Counted from the stretch's first letter, positions 1 through 7,849 are shown. The stretch: DNA of 12,150 nucleotides from Fragilaria radians (GCA_900642245.1 CAAAJI010000320.1:1-12150), one strand, 5' to 3'. Numbers and translations are program-made. The notes: generated by a model from the sequence alone, not told the origin.

Positions 1-1925
1 CTGCCATTCTGAGTATCCTTTTCCTAGGATCATCATCCTCATTCGTGCCTTCATTCCTTCCTGCCAATTACGGTCGTCGTGATGGTCGTATTCTACAAAA
101 ATCACGATTGACATCTTCGTCGTCATCAGTAGTAGAATCCGAGGATGATGCCTCTACTAGCACTACCCTCTTGATAAATAAACCAACGGGGACATCCTTC
201 TTACCGAAAGAAACAATTGAACGTGCCAAGGCGGGTAGTCCGATTGAGAAGATTAAATTGGCAAAGGATGGGACGTCAGCCTTTGTGGACGTTTATGATT
301 ATGCACGCAAGATTCGGGCTGGTGAAATGACATGGGAAGAAGTGGAGAAAGGTGACCTTGACACTGTAAGTATCTATATTTGAAGGAAATTGATTTCACT
401 TCTCTTTTTGATATTTATTTTGCAATCTAATGCATCTACATTTTTATAATTTCAGCGTCTAAAATACGTGGGTATGCTGCATCGCAACAAACGTACTCCA
501 GGACAATTCATGATGCGACTGAGAACACCAAATGGAATTGTGAATTCTGACCTGATGAGGGTTTATGCTACCTGTGTGGAACCATATGGTGAGGAAAATG
601 GAGTTGTGGATATTACAACCCGTCAAAACATTCAACTTCGTGGTGTCAAAATTGAAGATGCGCCGACAATAATTGATGGAGTTCACGCACGGAATCAAAC
701 TACCTTTCAATCGGCACTTGACAATGTCCGTAACATGGTAGGTAGTCCACTGGCTGGTATTGACGATAATGAATTGGTAGATACTCGCGAATTGTGCAAT
801 GCTCTTAATGATCTAGTGTCTCTGGATGCAGTCACGGGAACACGGGGAAATCCTGTCTATGGAAACTTACCTAGAAAATTCAATATTGCTATCTCGGGAT
901 CTCGCGATGACTACGCTCACACCCACATCAATGATATTGGTTTTCAGCCCTGTCCCCACTCCATCACAGGTGAAATGGGATTTAACGTCGTGTTGGGGGG
1001 ATACATGTCTATTAAACGAGTAGCGGAGGCTGTCAAAGCCGATATCTGGATTCCTGCCGATCGCAACTCCGTAGTTACTTTGTCGGAAGCTATCCTCCGA
1101 ATTTTCCGTGACGAGAGTGATCGAAAGGATCGTCAGAAAGCTCGTTTGATGTGGCTAGTAGAGAAATATGGCGTTGAGAAATTTCGAGATGCGGTCGTCA
1201 GTGAGGTTGATTCATATGCCCGCAATGTACGTATCGAGCGAGCACAGAAGTCATCGACGGAACCCTTTGTCCGACGAGACCTTATGGGAATTCATCCACA
1301 ACCTCAAGAAGGTAAGGTCCGAGTGGGAATCTTAGTTCCTTCAGGACGCCTTTCACCGCAAGAATGTCGAGACCTTGCAGATCTGGCTGACCGATATTCT
1401 GGTGGCGAACTCCGATTGACGGTAGAACAGAATGTGCTGTTACCTAACGTCGATGCAACGGCAGTAGCGGATCTCGAAAAAGAACCAGCACTCCAAAACA
1501 ATAGTCGTTTGACAATCCGACCAGGATTTATAGAGGGCAATATGGTAACCTGCACAGGAGCACAATTTTGTTCCTTAGCTCTCATTGAGACGAAGGCGAA
1601 TGCAGAACGGATTGTGCAGAAATTGGAAACTTTGGTTACTGTATCACGACCGGTACGAATCCATTGGACCGGATGTCCTAATTCATGCGGACAAGTACAA
1701 GCGGCTGACATTGGTATTATGGGAGCACCCGCCAAAAAAGTCGATCCGGCAACCGGAAAAGCTATGGCAGTGCCAGGATGCAAAATTTTTATTGGGGGGT
1801 CTATCGGTGAGGAGGGACATTTAGCCATGGAACCATCCTTGAATGGAATTCCATTGGATGAGGAAGATTTGTTGCCAGTCTTGGTCAACATTTTGAAAGA
1901 AAACTTTGGAGCGGTTGACAAATAG
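1..1925 (+). CDS. NiR: Ferredoxin-nitrite reductase, plastid, 5' partial, two exons
   Basis: This enzyme reduces nitrite to ammonium in the plastid stroma with six electrons from ferredoxin, using siroheme and a 4Fe-4S cluster. The frame is open from base 3, so the start lies outside the window and the GTG at 45 is internal. Exons are 1-365 and 456-1925, joined in phase 0; about 610 residues are visible. The first residues are hydrophobic and lead into SSSS-FVP, which resembles the diatom ASAF plastid site. Family motifs appear in order: RTPGQFMMRL, DNVRNMVGSPLAGID, NLPRKFN, HINDIGF, GELRLTVEQN and HWTGCPNSCGQ. The four cluster/siroheme cysteines are CTGAQFC (codons at 1551 and 1569) and CPNSC (1674 and 1686). 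The pattern matches plant-type NirA rather than sulfite reductase. The C-terminus ends as in the family, so the gene looks intact on this side. Motifs and cysteines are seen; the reaction and plastid location come from the family. Confidence 0.95.
366..455 (+). other. NiR: Intron in nitrite reductase (90 bp, phase 0)
   Basis: The intron starts GTAAGT and ends TTTCAG after a T-rich stretch. Removing it joins codons ACT and CGT in the same frame and restores the family sequence that runs into KYVGMLHRNKRTPG. The length is a multiple of three, but reading through it meets a TGA at 381. Confidence 0.9.
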
Positions 1926-2242
1926 GTGGGATCGAAATAGATTTTGTGGTACATAAATACATTAAATTCGATTTGTTTTTCATTTCAAGATTCAATCTTG
2001 CCATAATGATACCTACAGTTTAGTGATCTTTCGGTTGGAAGTTCGATTGATGTGGAGTAACAGGGGCATTCCCTTTAGAATACTTCTAGGCAGACACTTT
2101 TTTCAAAATCAATTCATCAAAGACTTACAAGACGCCAAATAATTCGAAATGAAACAAGAAAACCAAATAAATATTTGAATTCAATCTTGTGAAAGTAATA
2201 TTAAACTAAAGCTGTAAAATTATGGCTTCATATCCTAGCTAT
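1926..2242. other. Convergent spacer between NiR and dismutase A
   Basis: This AT-rich spacer holds the 3' ends of two convergent genes. It contains a perfect 7-bp inverted repeat with a 1-base centre (CAAGATT-C-AATCTTG, 1986-2000) about 60 bp after the NiR stop, and one AATAAA on the + strand at 2166-2171. Neither is a proven 3'-end signal. No coding potential was seen. From 2220 onward it belongs to the dismutase direct repeat. Confidence 0.5.
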
Positions 2243-2900
2243 TCATCCTTGTACCTTGACTCCAGAGTGATTCTCTACTACATAGGCACAATTGGAGCTC
2301 ACTTTGTCCCAATTAACAATATTCCACCAATTGGAAATATAATCGGGGCGGAGATTCTGGTATTTGAGATAGTAAGCATGTTCCCAAACATCCAATCCCA
2401 AAATGGGGTACATGATTCCCTCCGAAAGGGCTCCCTTCATGAGAGGGTTGTCTTGATTGGGAGTATTGACAATTTTAAGTTCATTGTCGTCAGTAACGCA
2501 AAGCCATACCCATCCAGATCCAAAGGTCTCACCAGGTGCTGCCTTTTCTTCAAACGCAGTCTTCATGGCATCCACTGAGCCAAAGCTTTCGTTAATCATG
2601 TCTTCCAATTGAGATGATAGTTTCGTCGTTGCGGCAGTCTTGGCATCAATCATCTCATCCCAAAAGAAGGCATGGTTATAATGTCCTCCTCCATTGTTAC
2701 GGACAGCAGCACCAGCCTCAATGGCATTCAATTGCAAGTCCAAAATATCAACTCTAGGCGAACCTTCAGTGGCCTTGTTAATGTTTGCAACATATGTTGC
2801 ATGGTGTTTGTCATGATGGAATTTCATGGTGGAAGCATCGATATAGGGTTCCAATGCGTCATAGGGATAGTCCAGGTCAGGAAGTGCATAAGCATTGATT
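2220..2900. repeat. Direct repeat unit 1 (dismutase A body and 3' flank)
   Basis: This aligns base for base with 4601-5281 at an offset of 2381, without gaps across the catalytic domain. Similarity starts about 23 bp beyond the stop codon (shared TTATGGCTTCATAT) and fades at the codons for INAY, exactly where the two proteins' N-termini diverge. It is the mark of a tandem gene duplication. Confidence 0.9.
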
Positions 2901-3298
2901 GATGATGAGTCAGGTCCGTCCCCGGCTTTTTCCTTTTCTTCATCATCATCATCATCTCCTCTGTCCTTGCCTTTTCCCTTTCCTTCATCTGCTTCATCTC
3001 CGCTTCCCCCCTTACCTTTTTCCTCTCCTTCATCATCATCATCTCCTCCCTTCTTTTCTAGCCCCTTACCTTTCCCTTCACCATTTTTGTCTTCTCCTTT
3101 CTTGCCTTCTCCCTTTCCTTTGCCTGAATCTTCTTTGCTTAATTTTTCATCCTTTGACTCAGAAGGATCTTTCTTCATTGAAGATAAATGACGAGTTGAT
3201 GACTCGCCCCTCACTCTAAGATGTCTCCGATCTTTAATGCTAGCATGGACTGTGGTCAACAAAATCACAACAAGCAAGTTGATAGATGTGAATTTCAT
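2243..3298 (-). CDS. Secreted Mn-type superoxide dismutase with charged N-terminal spacer (copy A)
   Basis: This single-exon gene encodes 351 residues; the ATG has A at -3. Residues 1-19 form a signal peptide (hydrophobic NLLVVILLTTVHA) with no ASAF-type site. Residues 20-130 are low-complexity, rich in Lys, Gly, Glu and Asp, with two R-H-L motifs (25-27 and 36-38). Residues 138-351 are a complete iron/manganese dismutase domain, which converts superoxide to H2O2 and O2. Expected metal ligands are H161, H209, D303 and H307, with gateway Y169. The manganese type is supported by GGGHYNHAFFW and by Q282 in TPNQDNPL, where iron enzymes place their active-site Gln elsewhere. Free dismutases are about 200 residues, so the N-terminal 137 are additional. 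The catalytic domain is about 90% identical to copy B downstream on the + map. Secretion or cell-wall location is inferred from the signal peptide and the lack of plastid or Tat signals. Confidence 0.9.
   Translation of the reverse strand: MKFTSINLLVVILLTTVHASIKDRRHLRVRGESSTRHLSSMKKDPSESKDEKLSKEDSGKGKGEGKKGEDKNGEGKGKGLEKKGGDDDDEGEEKGKGGSGDEADEGKGKGKDRGDDDDDEEKEKAGDGPDSSSINAYALPDLDYPYDALEPYIDASTMKFHHDKHHATYVANINKATEGSPRVDILDLQLNAIEAGAAVRNNGGGHYNHAFFWDEMIDAKTAATTKLSSQLEDMINESFGSVDAMKTAFEEKAAPGETFGSGWVWLCVTDDNELKIVNTPNQDNPLMKGALSEGIMYPILGLDVWEHAYYLKYQNLRPDYISNWWNIVNWDKVSSNCAYVVENHSGVKVQG
2895..3190 (-). repeat. Low-complexity polypurine tract coding a charged spacer
   Basis: On the coding (minus) strand this stretch is almost all purine, built from irregular GGN-AAG, GAN and GAT codon runs. 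It encodes alternating KGKG/EGK blocks and Asp runs (DDDD, DDDDD). The period is irregular, so this is compositional bias rather than a clean tandem repeat. It replaces the position where copy B has its Tat signal. It is prone to slippage and length variation. Confidence 0.8.
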
Positions 3299-3418
3299 GA
3301 TGGACGTGGTATTTTTTCTGCACTGAGTAAGCCGTCAAATTATGATTTAATAAGAGATGCTTGTCTCGGATTTCATGTGACAATCGTGTTTGAATTTAAA
3401 TCCATTTTACGAAGCCTA

Positions 3419-3429
3419 TTTTATATATA
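3419..3429 (-). promoter_or_regulatory. TATA-like element upstream of dismutase A
   Basis: On the minus strand this reads TATATATAAAA, about 120 bp before the ATG at 3298. It is a plausible TATA box, but AT-rich DNA makes chance matches common. It lies between two arms of an 8-bp inverted repeat (CCTATTTT at 3415-3422 and AAAATAGG at 3470-3477). Confidence 0.35.
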
Positions 3430-4097
3430 GAGACTGTTCGGTTTCCAGACTCGAAAACAAGTTTTCTACAAAATAGGATCAATGTTACCTTTTTTTCTTC
3501 CCTCGCGTGCTCAAATAAATTTGAAATAACTTGATAAGAATACATTAGAACGTCCACACGCACAACAAAAATACATGCTCCCTGAGATCATATGGATGCT
3601 TGAGTGGTACTTAGAAGTTACTAATCATTTTCCTTGTCAAATTGTGTTGAATACATTTAAAGAAACAAAAACTATAAGTGTTTCCTAGAAACTAATTAGC
3701 CGACATTGGTCTTATTGGTGAAGGACATTGCATTAGAGGGATTGTTTTTAAATTAGTATTATCCTTGAAAGTGTTCAAAAGTCCTTAAGAATGAGGTTGC
3801 ATTTGCTATTGGAAGAGAATCCATGCGATCAATGAAAATGACTAGACTTCATTGTGTGATACAGAAGTCAATGCAGTGTTGTGGAGATGGTTTTGTACAT
3901 CTATCGGGAATGTAATTCTGATTCGTGATCCCATTTGTCACTACAACGTTTTGCCAGTTGCCAAAGATTGTAAACCAGGACTGATTTTAACACATTGAAT
4001 ATCTGGCTTTATAAATGGAAATTGTAGCACAAATCTTTCAATGAATGGAGATTCTTGGAATGATTTGATGTAAATAAGCCTTAGTACTCAAAAGATA

Positions 4098-4530
4098 TCA
4101 GAATGCATCGGATATTCTCCTTATGATCTTTTCAAAATGGATGAGACTGCATTTTCCTCTTCCTAATTCAATGCTTAACTTAGTATCTGAAGTCTTTAAA
4201 GGAGGAAAATTAGCAAAAGGTAGAGTGACAGATGCTTTGATGAACACCTTGATGTTTTAGGAACGTTTATATGACTTGCCTTGGAGTATTGTATAAATTC
4301 AACAGCAGAGCATTGATACCAAACTTTAAATGAGTATCTATTGGAATTGAATACATGTGCACTAATTTGGAAGAACTTTTTTTCTAGACAAAGTCCCTGT
4401 CAAAGAATGCTCAATCAAGACTCACAAATATAATTTACTAGTTCCTCCACAACCATTGCATGCTAGAAACATGCGAGGTGTTAGAACTCTTTCCCGTATG
4501 CAAGTGGATTGATGGAAATTAAGTTTAATT
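4098..4530 (+). pseudogene. Decayed DDE transposase of pogo/Tigger type (relic)
   Basis: Pieces of a DDE_1-like transposase follow one another in the right order but in changing frames with stops. At 4098-4154 the frame reads SECIGYSPYDLFKMDETAF, matching the first catalytic Asp region (xxFNxDETxxF) of pogo/Tigger/jerky proteins. At 4159-4257, one base out of frame, comes LPNSML followed by FKGGKLAKGRVTDALM, matching the conserved K-x-R-x-T strand. A TAG is followed by ERLYDLPWSIV (4261 on), like the G-x-E-x-L-P-L-V-I-G region. Weaker traces follow: LNEYLLELN (4326 on) and LLVPPQP with GVRTL (about 4435-4490). The order and spacing support the call; no piece alone is decisive. No terminal inverted repeats were identified. 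It is dead in this copy. Confidence 0.45.
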
Positions 4531-4600
4531 TCAGGATGAATAAAAAGCCTTTACAAGTTCCAAGAGTTTGAAATAGGATAAGCAAAAACTAGATATAAAC

Positions 4601-5281
4601 TTATGGCTTCATATTCTAGCTATTCATCCTTGTACCTTGACTCCGGAGTGATTCTCCACTACATAGGCACAATTGGAGCTCACCTTATCCCAATTTACAA
4701 CATTCCACCAATTGGATACGTATTCAGGGCGGCGATTTTGGTATTTCAGATAATAGGCATGTTCCCAAACATCCAATCCCAAAATGGGATACATGATACC
4801 TTCCGCAATCGCTCCCTTCATAAGAGGATTGTCTTGATTGGGTGTATTGACAATTTTAAGTTCATTGTCATTAGTAACACAAAGCCATACCCATCCAGAT
4901 CCAAAGGTCGCACCAGGTGCCGCCTTTGCCTCGAAGGCAGCCTTCATGGCATCCAAAGAACCAAAGCTTTTGTTAATCATTTCTTCCAATTGTGATGATA
5001 GCTTCGTCGTTGCGGCAGTCTTGGCATCAATCATTTCATCCCAAAAGAAGGCATGGTTATAATGTCCTCCTCCATTGTTACGGAAAGCGGCACCAGCCTC
5101 AATGGCATTCAATTGCAAGTCCAAAATATCGACTTCAGCGGACCCCTCAGTCGCCTTGTTAATGTTGGCAACATATGTTGCATGGTGTTTGTCATGGTGG
5201 AGTTTCATGGTAGGAGCATCAATGTAGGGTTCCAAGGCGTCAAAGGGGTAGGCCAGATCAGGAACTGTATAGGCGTTGGCA
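4601..5281. repeat. Direct repeat unit 2 (dismutase B body and 3' flank)
   Basis: Partner of 2220-2900 at a constant offset of 2381, in the same orientation. The last 18 codons encode identical residues, and similarity continues about 23 bp past the stop. Repeat ends coincide with the loss of protein similarity upstream of the catalytic domain. Confidence 0.9.
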
Positions 5282-5651
5282 CTGATTGATGGAATAGCGA
5301 CAGATATTGCCGCTGTTGCTGCCTTGGTAAAGAATGAACGTCGAGATGATGACGATGATGACAATTCCGATGGAGTACCTGTAGTGTAACAGGAAAAACA
5401 GAAGGGAGAGGTTCAGAGATTATGTAGGATGATTGATAGTATAGTACAGCTCAATATCAAGATTTTCAAACATCCACAACTATGCCTGAGATTCCCATTG
5501 TCACTTTGACACGCACAAAGCACAACAGGGAAGCGCCATCGAGAGCCCAACACAAGTCAAATCGAATTCATTACCTACCACTCATGGACATACTAGTCCA
5601 AGCAGATGCATTACCAGCTGATAGAATCAAGATGGAAATCGATAACTTCAT
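4624..5651 (-). CDS. Mn-type superoxide dismutase with predicted thylakoid-lumen presequence (copy B)
   Basis: Two exons on the minus strand: 5651-5579 and 5378-4624, joined in phase 1 (G plus GT), giving 275 residues. Exon 2 alone has no ATG; its open frame before the splice site offers only TTG, while the ATG at 5651 has A at -3. Residues 1-17 are a signal peptide ending NASA, followed by W18 (ASA-W, an ASAF-like plastid site) and a Ser-rich transit segment. Residues 36-60 then form a twin-arginine signal: S-R37-R38-S-F-F-T-K, a hydrophobic stretch, and cleavage site SANA before Y61. The mature domain (61-275) has ligands H85, H133, D227 and H231 and the Mn-type Gln206. It should dismutate superoxide, and the presequence predicts delivery through ER, plastid and Tat pathway to the thylakoid lumen. 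Location is inferred; motifs are seen. Confidence 0.9.
5379..5578 (-). other. Intron in dismutase B (200 bp, phase 1)
   Basis: On the minus strand the intron starts GTAGGT and ends after a strong pyrimidine run with CTACAG. It splits a Gly codon (G|GT). In-frame stops on the exon 2 side (TGA at 5415-5413) and after exon 1 (TAA inside the donor region) show that splicing is needed. A second donor 4 bases on (GTAATG) gives the wrong phase. Confidence 0.85.
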
Positions 5652-5787
5652 GGTTCTCTTTAATCGAAGGACGTCTATAATTTGGTGTAATCCAACGGAA
5701 TCTTCAAAAAGATTTGGTTTGGAAAGCAACGAAATTTTCACGTAGCCATCAACATCATTCCATCTATTTTGTGCAAATGCTGACATG

Positions 5788-5799
5788 AGTGACGTCACT
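5788..5799. promoter_or_regulatory. CRE-type bZIP palindrome AGTGACGTCACT
   Basis: A perfect 12-bp palindrome centred on TGACGTCA lies about 137 bp upstream of the dismutase B ATG. This core is the classic CREB/ATF site, and TGACGT-type elements are known to control CO2/cAMP-responsive plastid genes in diatoms through bZIP factors. A perfect 12-bp match is unlikely by chance in so short a promoter. Its target is inferred from position. Confidence 0.5.
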
Positions 5800-6996
5800 T
5801 ATTCTCTTATCCGAAGATATTTGTCGAAGGATTTCGATTTAATTCCACTTCCAAATTCATTTCCAATTTTTCATCGAAGTGTTATTTCCAGAAATAAACT
5901 GTTGAATGATGTGTAGAGTGAGCTTCCTAATGAATTGTATTTTACAACAAGATGTCACATAAAGTTATTGAAGTTACAAATTTGGATTGCACAATAAAGG
6001 TATTATTGACGTAAATGAGTAACAAGTCAATTCCTGCTCTCAACAGAAGCAATTGAAAAGCTGGCAGAACTATTGATATAGACTGGTGAGCAGGATCAGA
6101 AAGTATTAGTCCTTCAACAGCCTTATAGCCGAGCAGTACCATTGATTGTGGAATCAGAAAAGAAATAAAAAATGGATGCATCCATAAATATGCCAACATT
6201 TTCTTTTTAAGTATTCAAGTAAGTAAGCAGGCAACACAATTAAAAGTTAAAGAGACCAGAGTGTCTCGGCAAGGGCATCAAAAAGAAGTATAGATACTCA
6301 AGTTAAACTAGATTCTTTATCGAAACCTATTGGAAATTGATGAGTGCTTTTTTATAAAACAATATGAAGTTATCACTCTGTTACTCATTTTAACGAATAT
6401 TCATATATATATTCTCCTCTCAATAGTGATGTGTACTGCTGATGAGGAGTCTGTGTCAAAACATCTAAGTTCCATACTCATTCCACTGGGCTTGTTCTTG
6501 CTTTCCTTTTCTTGCATTCCTTTTCTTTTCTGGACCAAGCTCTGTCCAGTTATAAGAAGATACGTTACCATGCTCCCAGATCTCTACGGACATATTGCTA
6601 ACTGGTTTTTCTTTCATAACGCTCTGGGTTTTGACTCTATACTTTTCGTTTCCTTTGAATCAGATAAGAAAAATAAATGAAAATCTTAGTATGGTATCAT
6701 TTTCTTCCTAATGTTTTAACATTGTAGAAAATAAGTGTAACTATATTTGGCGTTGGGTGCTAAAGAGATTGCATGAATAATTTATCCTAGTTTTTATCTA
6801 GCTTAGCTCTTTGCTGAGATGAAGCAATAAAATACGACCATGTAACTTTGATTATTTTTATGCATGGACCTTGTTTCTAACTCATGCAAGGAATTGGAGT
6901 GTACAAGGGTGCACATGAGTTCAATCACAGCAACATCTTCAATTTCGCTTTCACTTCTCTTGGAAAGCATTTGTTTGCTTTGGTAAAATCTTTAAA

Positions 6997-7060
6997 AATG
7001 GGAAAGAAGACTCTCTTTTCCCATTACTACTTTTTCTTTCTGTTGATTAAAAAGTAATGG
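6997..7060. repeat. Two adjoining inverted repeats
   Basis: AATGGGAAA (6997-7005) pairs with TTTCCCATT (7017-7025) around an 11-base loop. The second arm runs straight into another repeat: CCATTAC plus TTTTT (7021-7027 and 7031-7035, split by TAC) pairs with AAAAAGTAATGG (7049-7060). The shared CCATT can pair with either side, giving two mutually exclusive hairpins. No protein-coding role is visible. Confidence 0.6.
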
Positions 7061-7248
7061 ATTGCGTGCAAATGTAACATTAGGGATGCAATGGCCAATT
7101 TTGAAAATGTCTATTAAGGACTGAGCTAAAGGCTTTTTCATTAGGGATTCTTGCTAGAGCTTTACCATCGGTATGGGTAATCCTAGTTGTGGTCGTTGCC
7201 AAGACTTTCCTGGAATTACTTTCTCTTTCCCGTCTAATCTCATCATTA

Positions 7249-7288
7249 CTATCTATCTATCTATCTATCTATCTATCATCATCATCAT
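7249..7288 (+). repeat. (CTAT)7 then (CAT)4 microsatellite abutting the UBC9 start
   Basis: Seven CTAT units (7249-7276) are followed by four CAT units (7277-7288); the last CAT supplies the AT of the UBC9 start codon. An ATG at 7173 is in frame with UBC9 through the repeat, so repeat length sets the frame of this upstream ATG relative to the gene. Confidence 0.95.
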
Positions 7289-7849
7289 GTCCTCAGGTAT
7301 TGCAATGGGTCGTTTAAAGGAAGAGCGTAAGGCTTGGCGTCGAGATCATCCGGTTGGATTTTATGCACGTCCAAGGAATAAGGGAGATGGATCGACAGAG
7401 CTTATGGTATGGGAAGCTGGTGTTCCTGGTAAGCCGGGGACGGATTGGGAAGGTGGTGTGTATAAGGTTACCATGGAATTTTCTCCGGAATATCCCAGCA
7501 AACCACCGAAATGTAAATTTGTCCCACCATTGTTTCATCCAAATGTGTATCCATCAGGTACGAGACGATTGGAAATTTCAAATGACTTTATCAAATTGTC
7601 CAATCAATCTCAACATATATACATTGACAAATTACGACAGGTACAATTTGTTTGTCCATTTTAAATGAAGAGGAAGGCTGGAGACCAGCGATTACTCTGA
7701 AACAGGTTTTAATTGGAATTCAAGATTTACTTAATGAGCCAAATCCTAGTAGTCCAGCACAATCGGAAGCGTACAACCTTTTCATCAATAATAAGGCAGA
7801 ATACAAACGAAGAGTCAAAGCTGAGGCTAAGAAAAATACGCCAAGCTAA
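7287..7849 (+). CDS. UBC9: SUMO-conjugating enzyme UBC9, two exons
   Basis: This E2 enzyme takes SUMO from the E1 (SAE1/SAE2) as a thioester and passes it to Lys in target proteins, mostly in the nucleus. Exons 7287-7557 and 7641-7849 join in phase 1 to give 159 residues, against 158 in the human protein. The start MSSGIAMGRLKEERKAWRRD matches the UBC9 N-terminal helix that binds SUMO and E1. The E2 HPN motif is at residues 84-86 (FHPNVYPSG) and the catalytic Cys is C94 in TICLSIL, created by the splice. GWRPAITLKQVLIGIQDLLNEPN and PAQSEAY follow as in UBC9 rather than ubiquitin E2s. The in-frame ATG at 7173 would add 38 residues absent from the family, so 7287 is preferred (A at -3). No anomalies are seen in the core. 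Confidence 0.96.
7558..7640 (+). other. UBC9: Intron in UBC9 (83 bp, phase 1)
   Basis: The intron starts GTACGA and ends GACAG. Removing it rebuilds YPSGTICLSIL, the invariant active-site region. The 7-mer CAGGTAC occurs at both boundaries (7555-7561 and 7638-7644), so the two splice junctions sit in a direct repeat. Confidence 0.92.

Larger units (their letters stand above)
3299..4600. other. 1.3-kb spacer between the dismutase copies
   Basis: The first part should hold the promoter of dismutase A. The rest has stops in all frames and no intact gene. A decayed transposase-like stretch is annotated separately at 4098-4530. Short open fragments from about 3787 to 3910 (+) might be its eroded N-terminal part, but show no motif. 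No tRNA or ncRNA was recognised. Confidence 0.5.
5652..7286. other. 1.6-kb spacer upstream of dismutase B and UBC9
   Basis: This divergent spacer should hold both promoters. Two hydrophobic open frames occur, 6199-5942 (-, ATG, 85 codons) and 6330-6680 (+, begins at TTG, 116 codons), but neither shows a family motif, plausible splice partners or strong coding signs, so they are not called as genes. Annotated separately are a CRE palindrome (5788), compound inverted repeats (6997-7060) and a microsatellite (7249). A 10-bp direct repeat CATTAGGGAT occurs at 7078 and 7139. Confidence 0.5.

Noticed and set aside
2895..3219. Long plus-strand frames rich in Ser/Pro/Phe or His/Leu opposite dismutase A
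   Set aside because: They are shadows of the Lys/Gly/Asp low-complexity codons on the other strand.
3209..3220. R-H-L-R in dismutase A (residues 25-28) as an oomycete RXLR effector motif
   Set aside because: The protein carries a complete dismutase domain and the context is diatom-like; two R-H-L sites fit RXL processing better, and short Arg motifs are common by chance.
2243..3298. Iron-type assignment for the dismutases
   Set aside because: The active-site Gln lies in the NQD segment and the GGGH-NH segment has Gly, both of manganese type; the metal still needs a direct test.
5571..5798. 75-codon minus-strand frame starting at GTG as a separate gene
   Set aside because: Only its last 24 codons (from ATG 5651) are coding, as exon 1 of dismutase B; the GTG lies within the CRE palindrome and the rest has no support.
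5942..6199. 85-codon hydrophobic frame on the minus strand (ATG at 6199)
   Set aside because: AT-rich DNA often gives hydrophobic frames by chance; no family motif, no splice partner and no signal of constraint could be seen.
6330..6680. 116-codon hydrophobic frame on the plus strand
   Set aside because: It starts at TTG, the first ATG is well inside, and there is no recognisable motif or neighbouring exon. It could be a gene fragment but cannot be supported.
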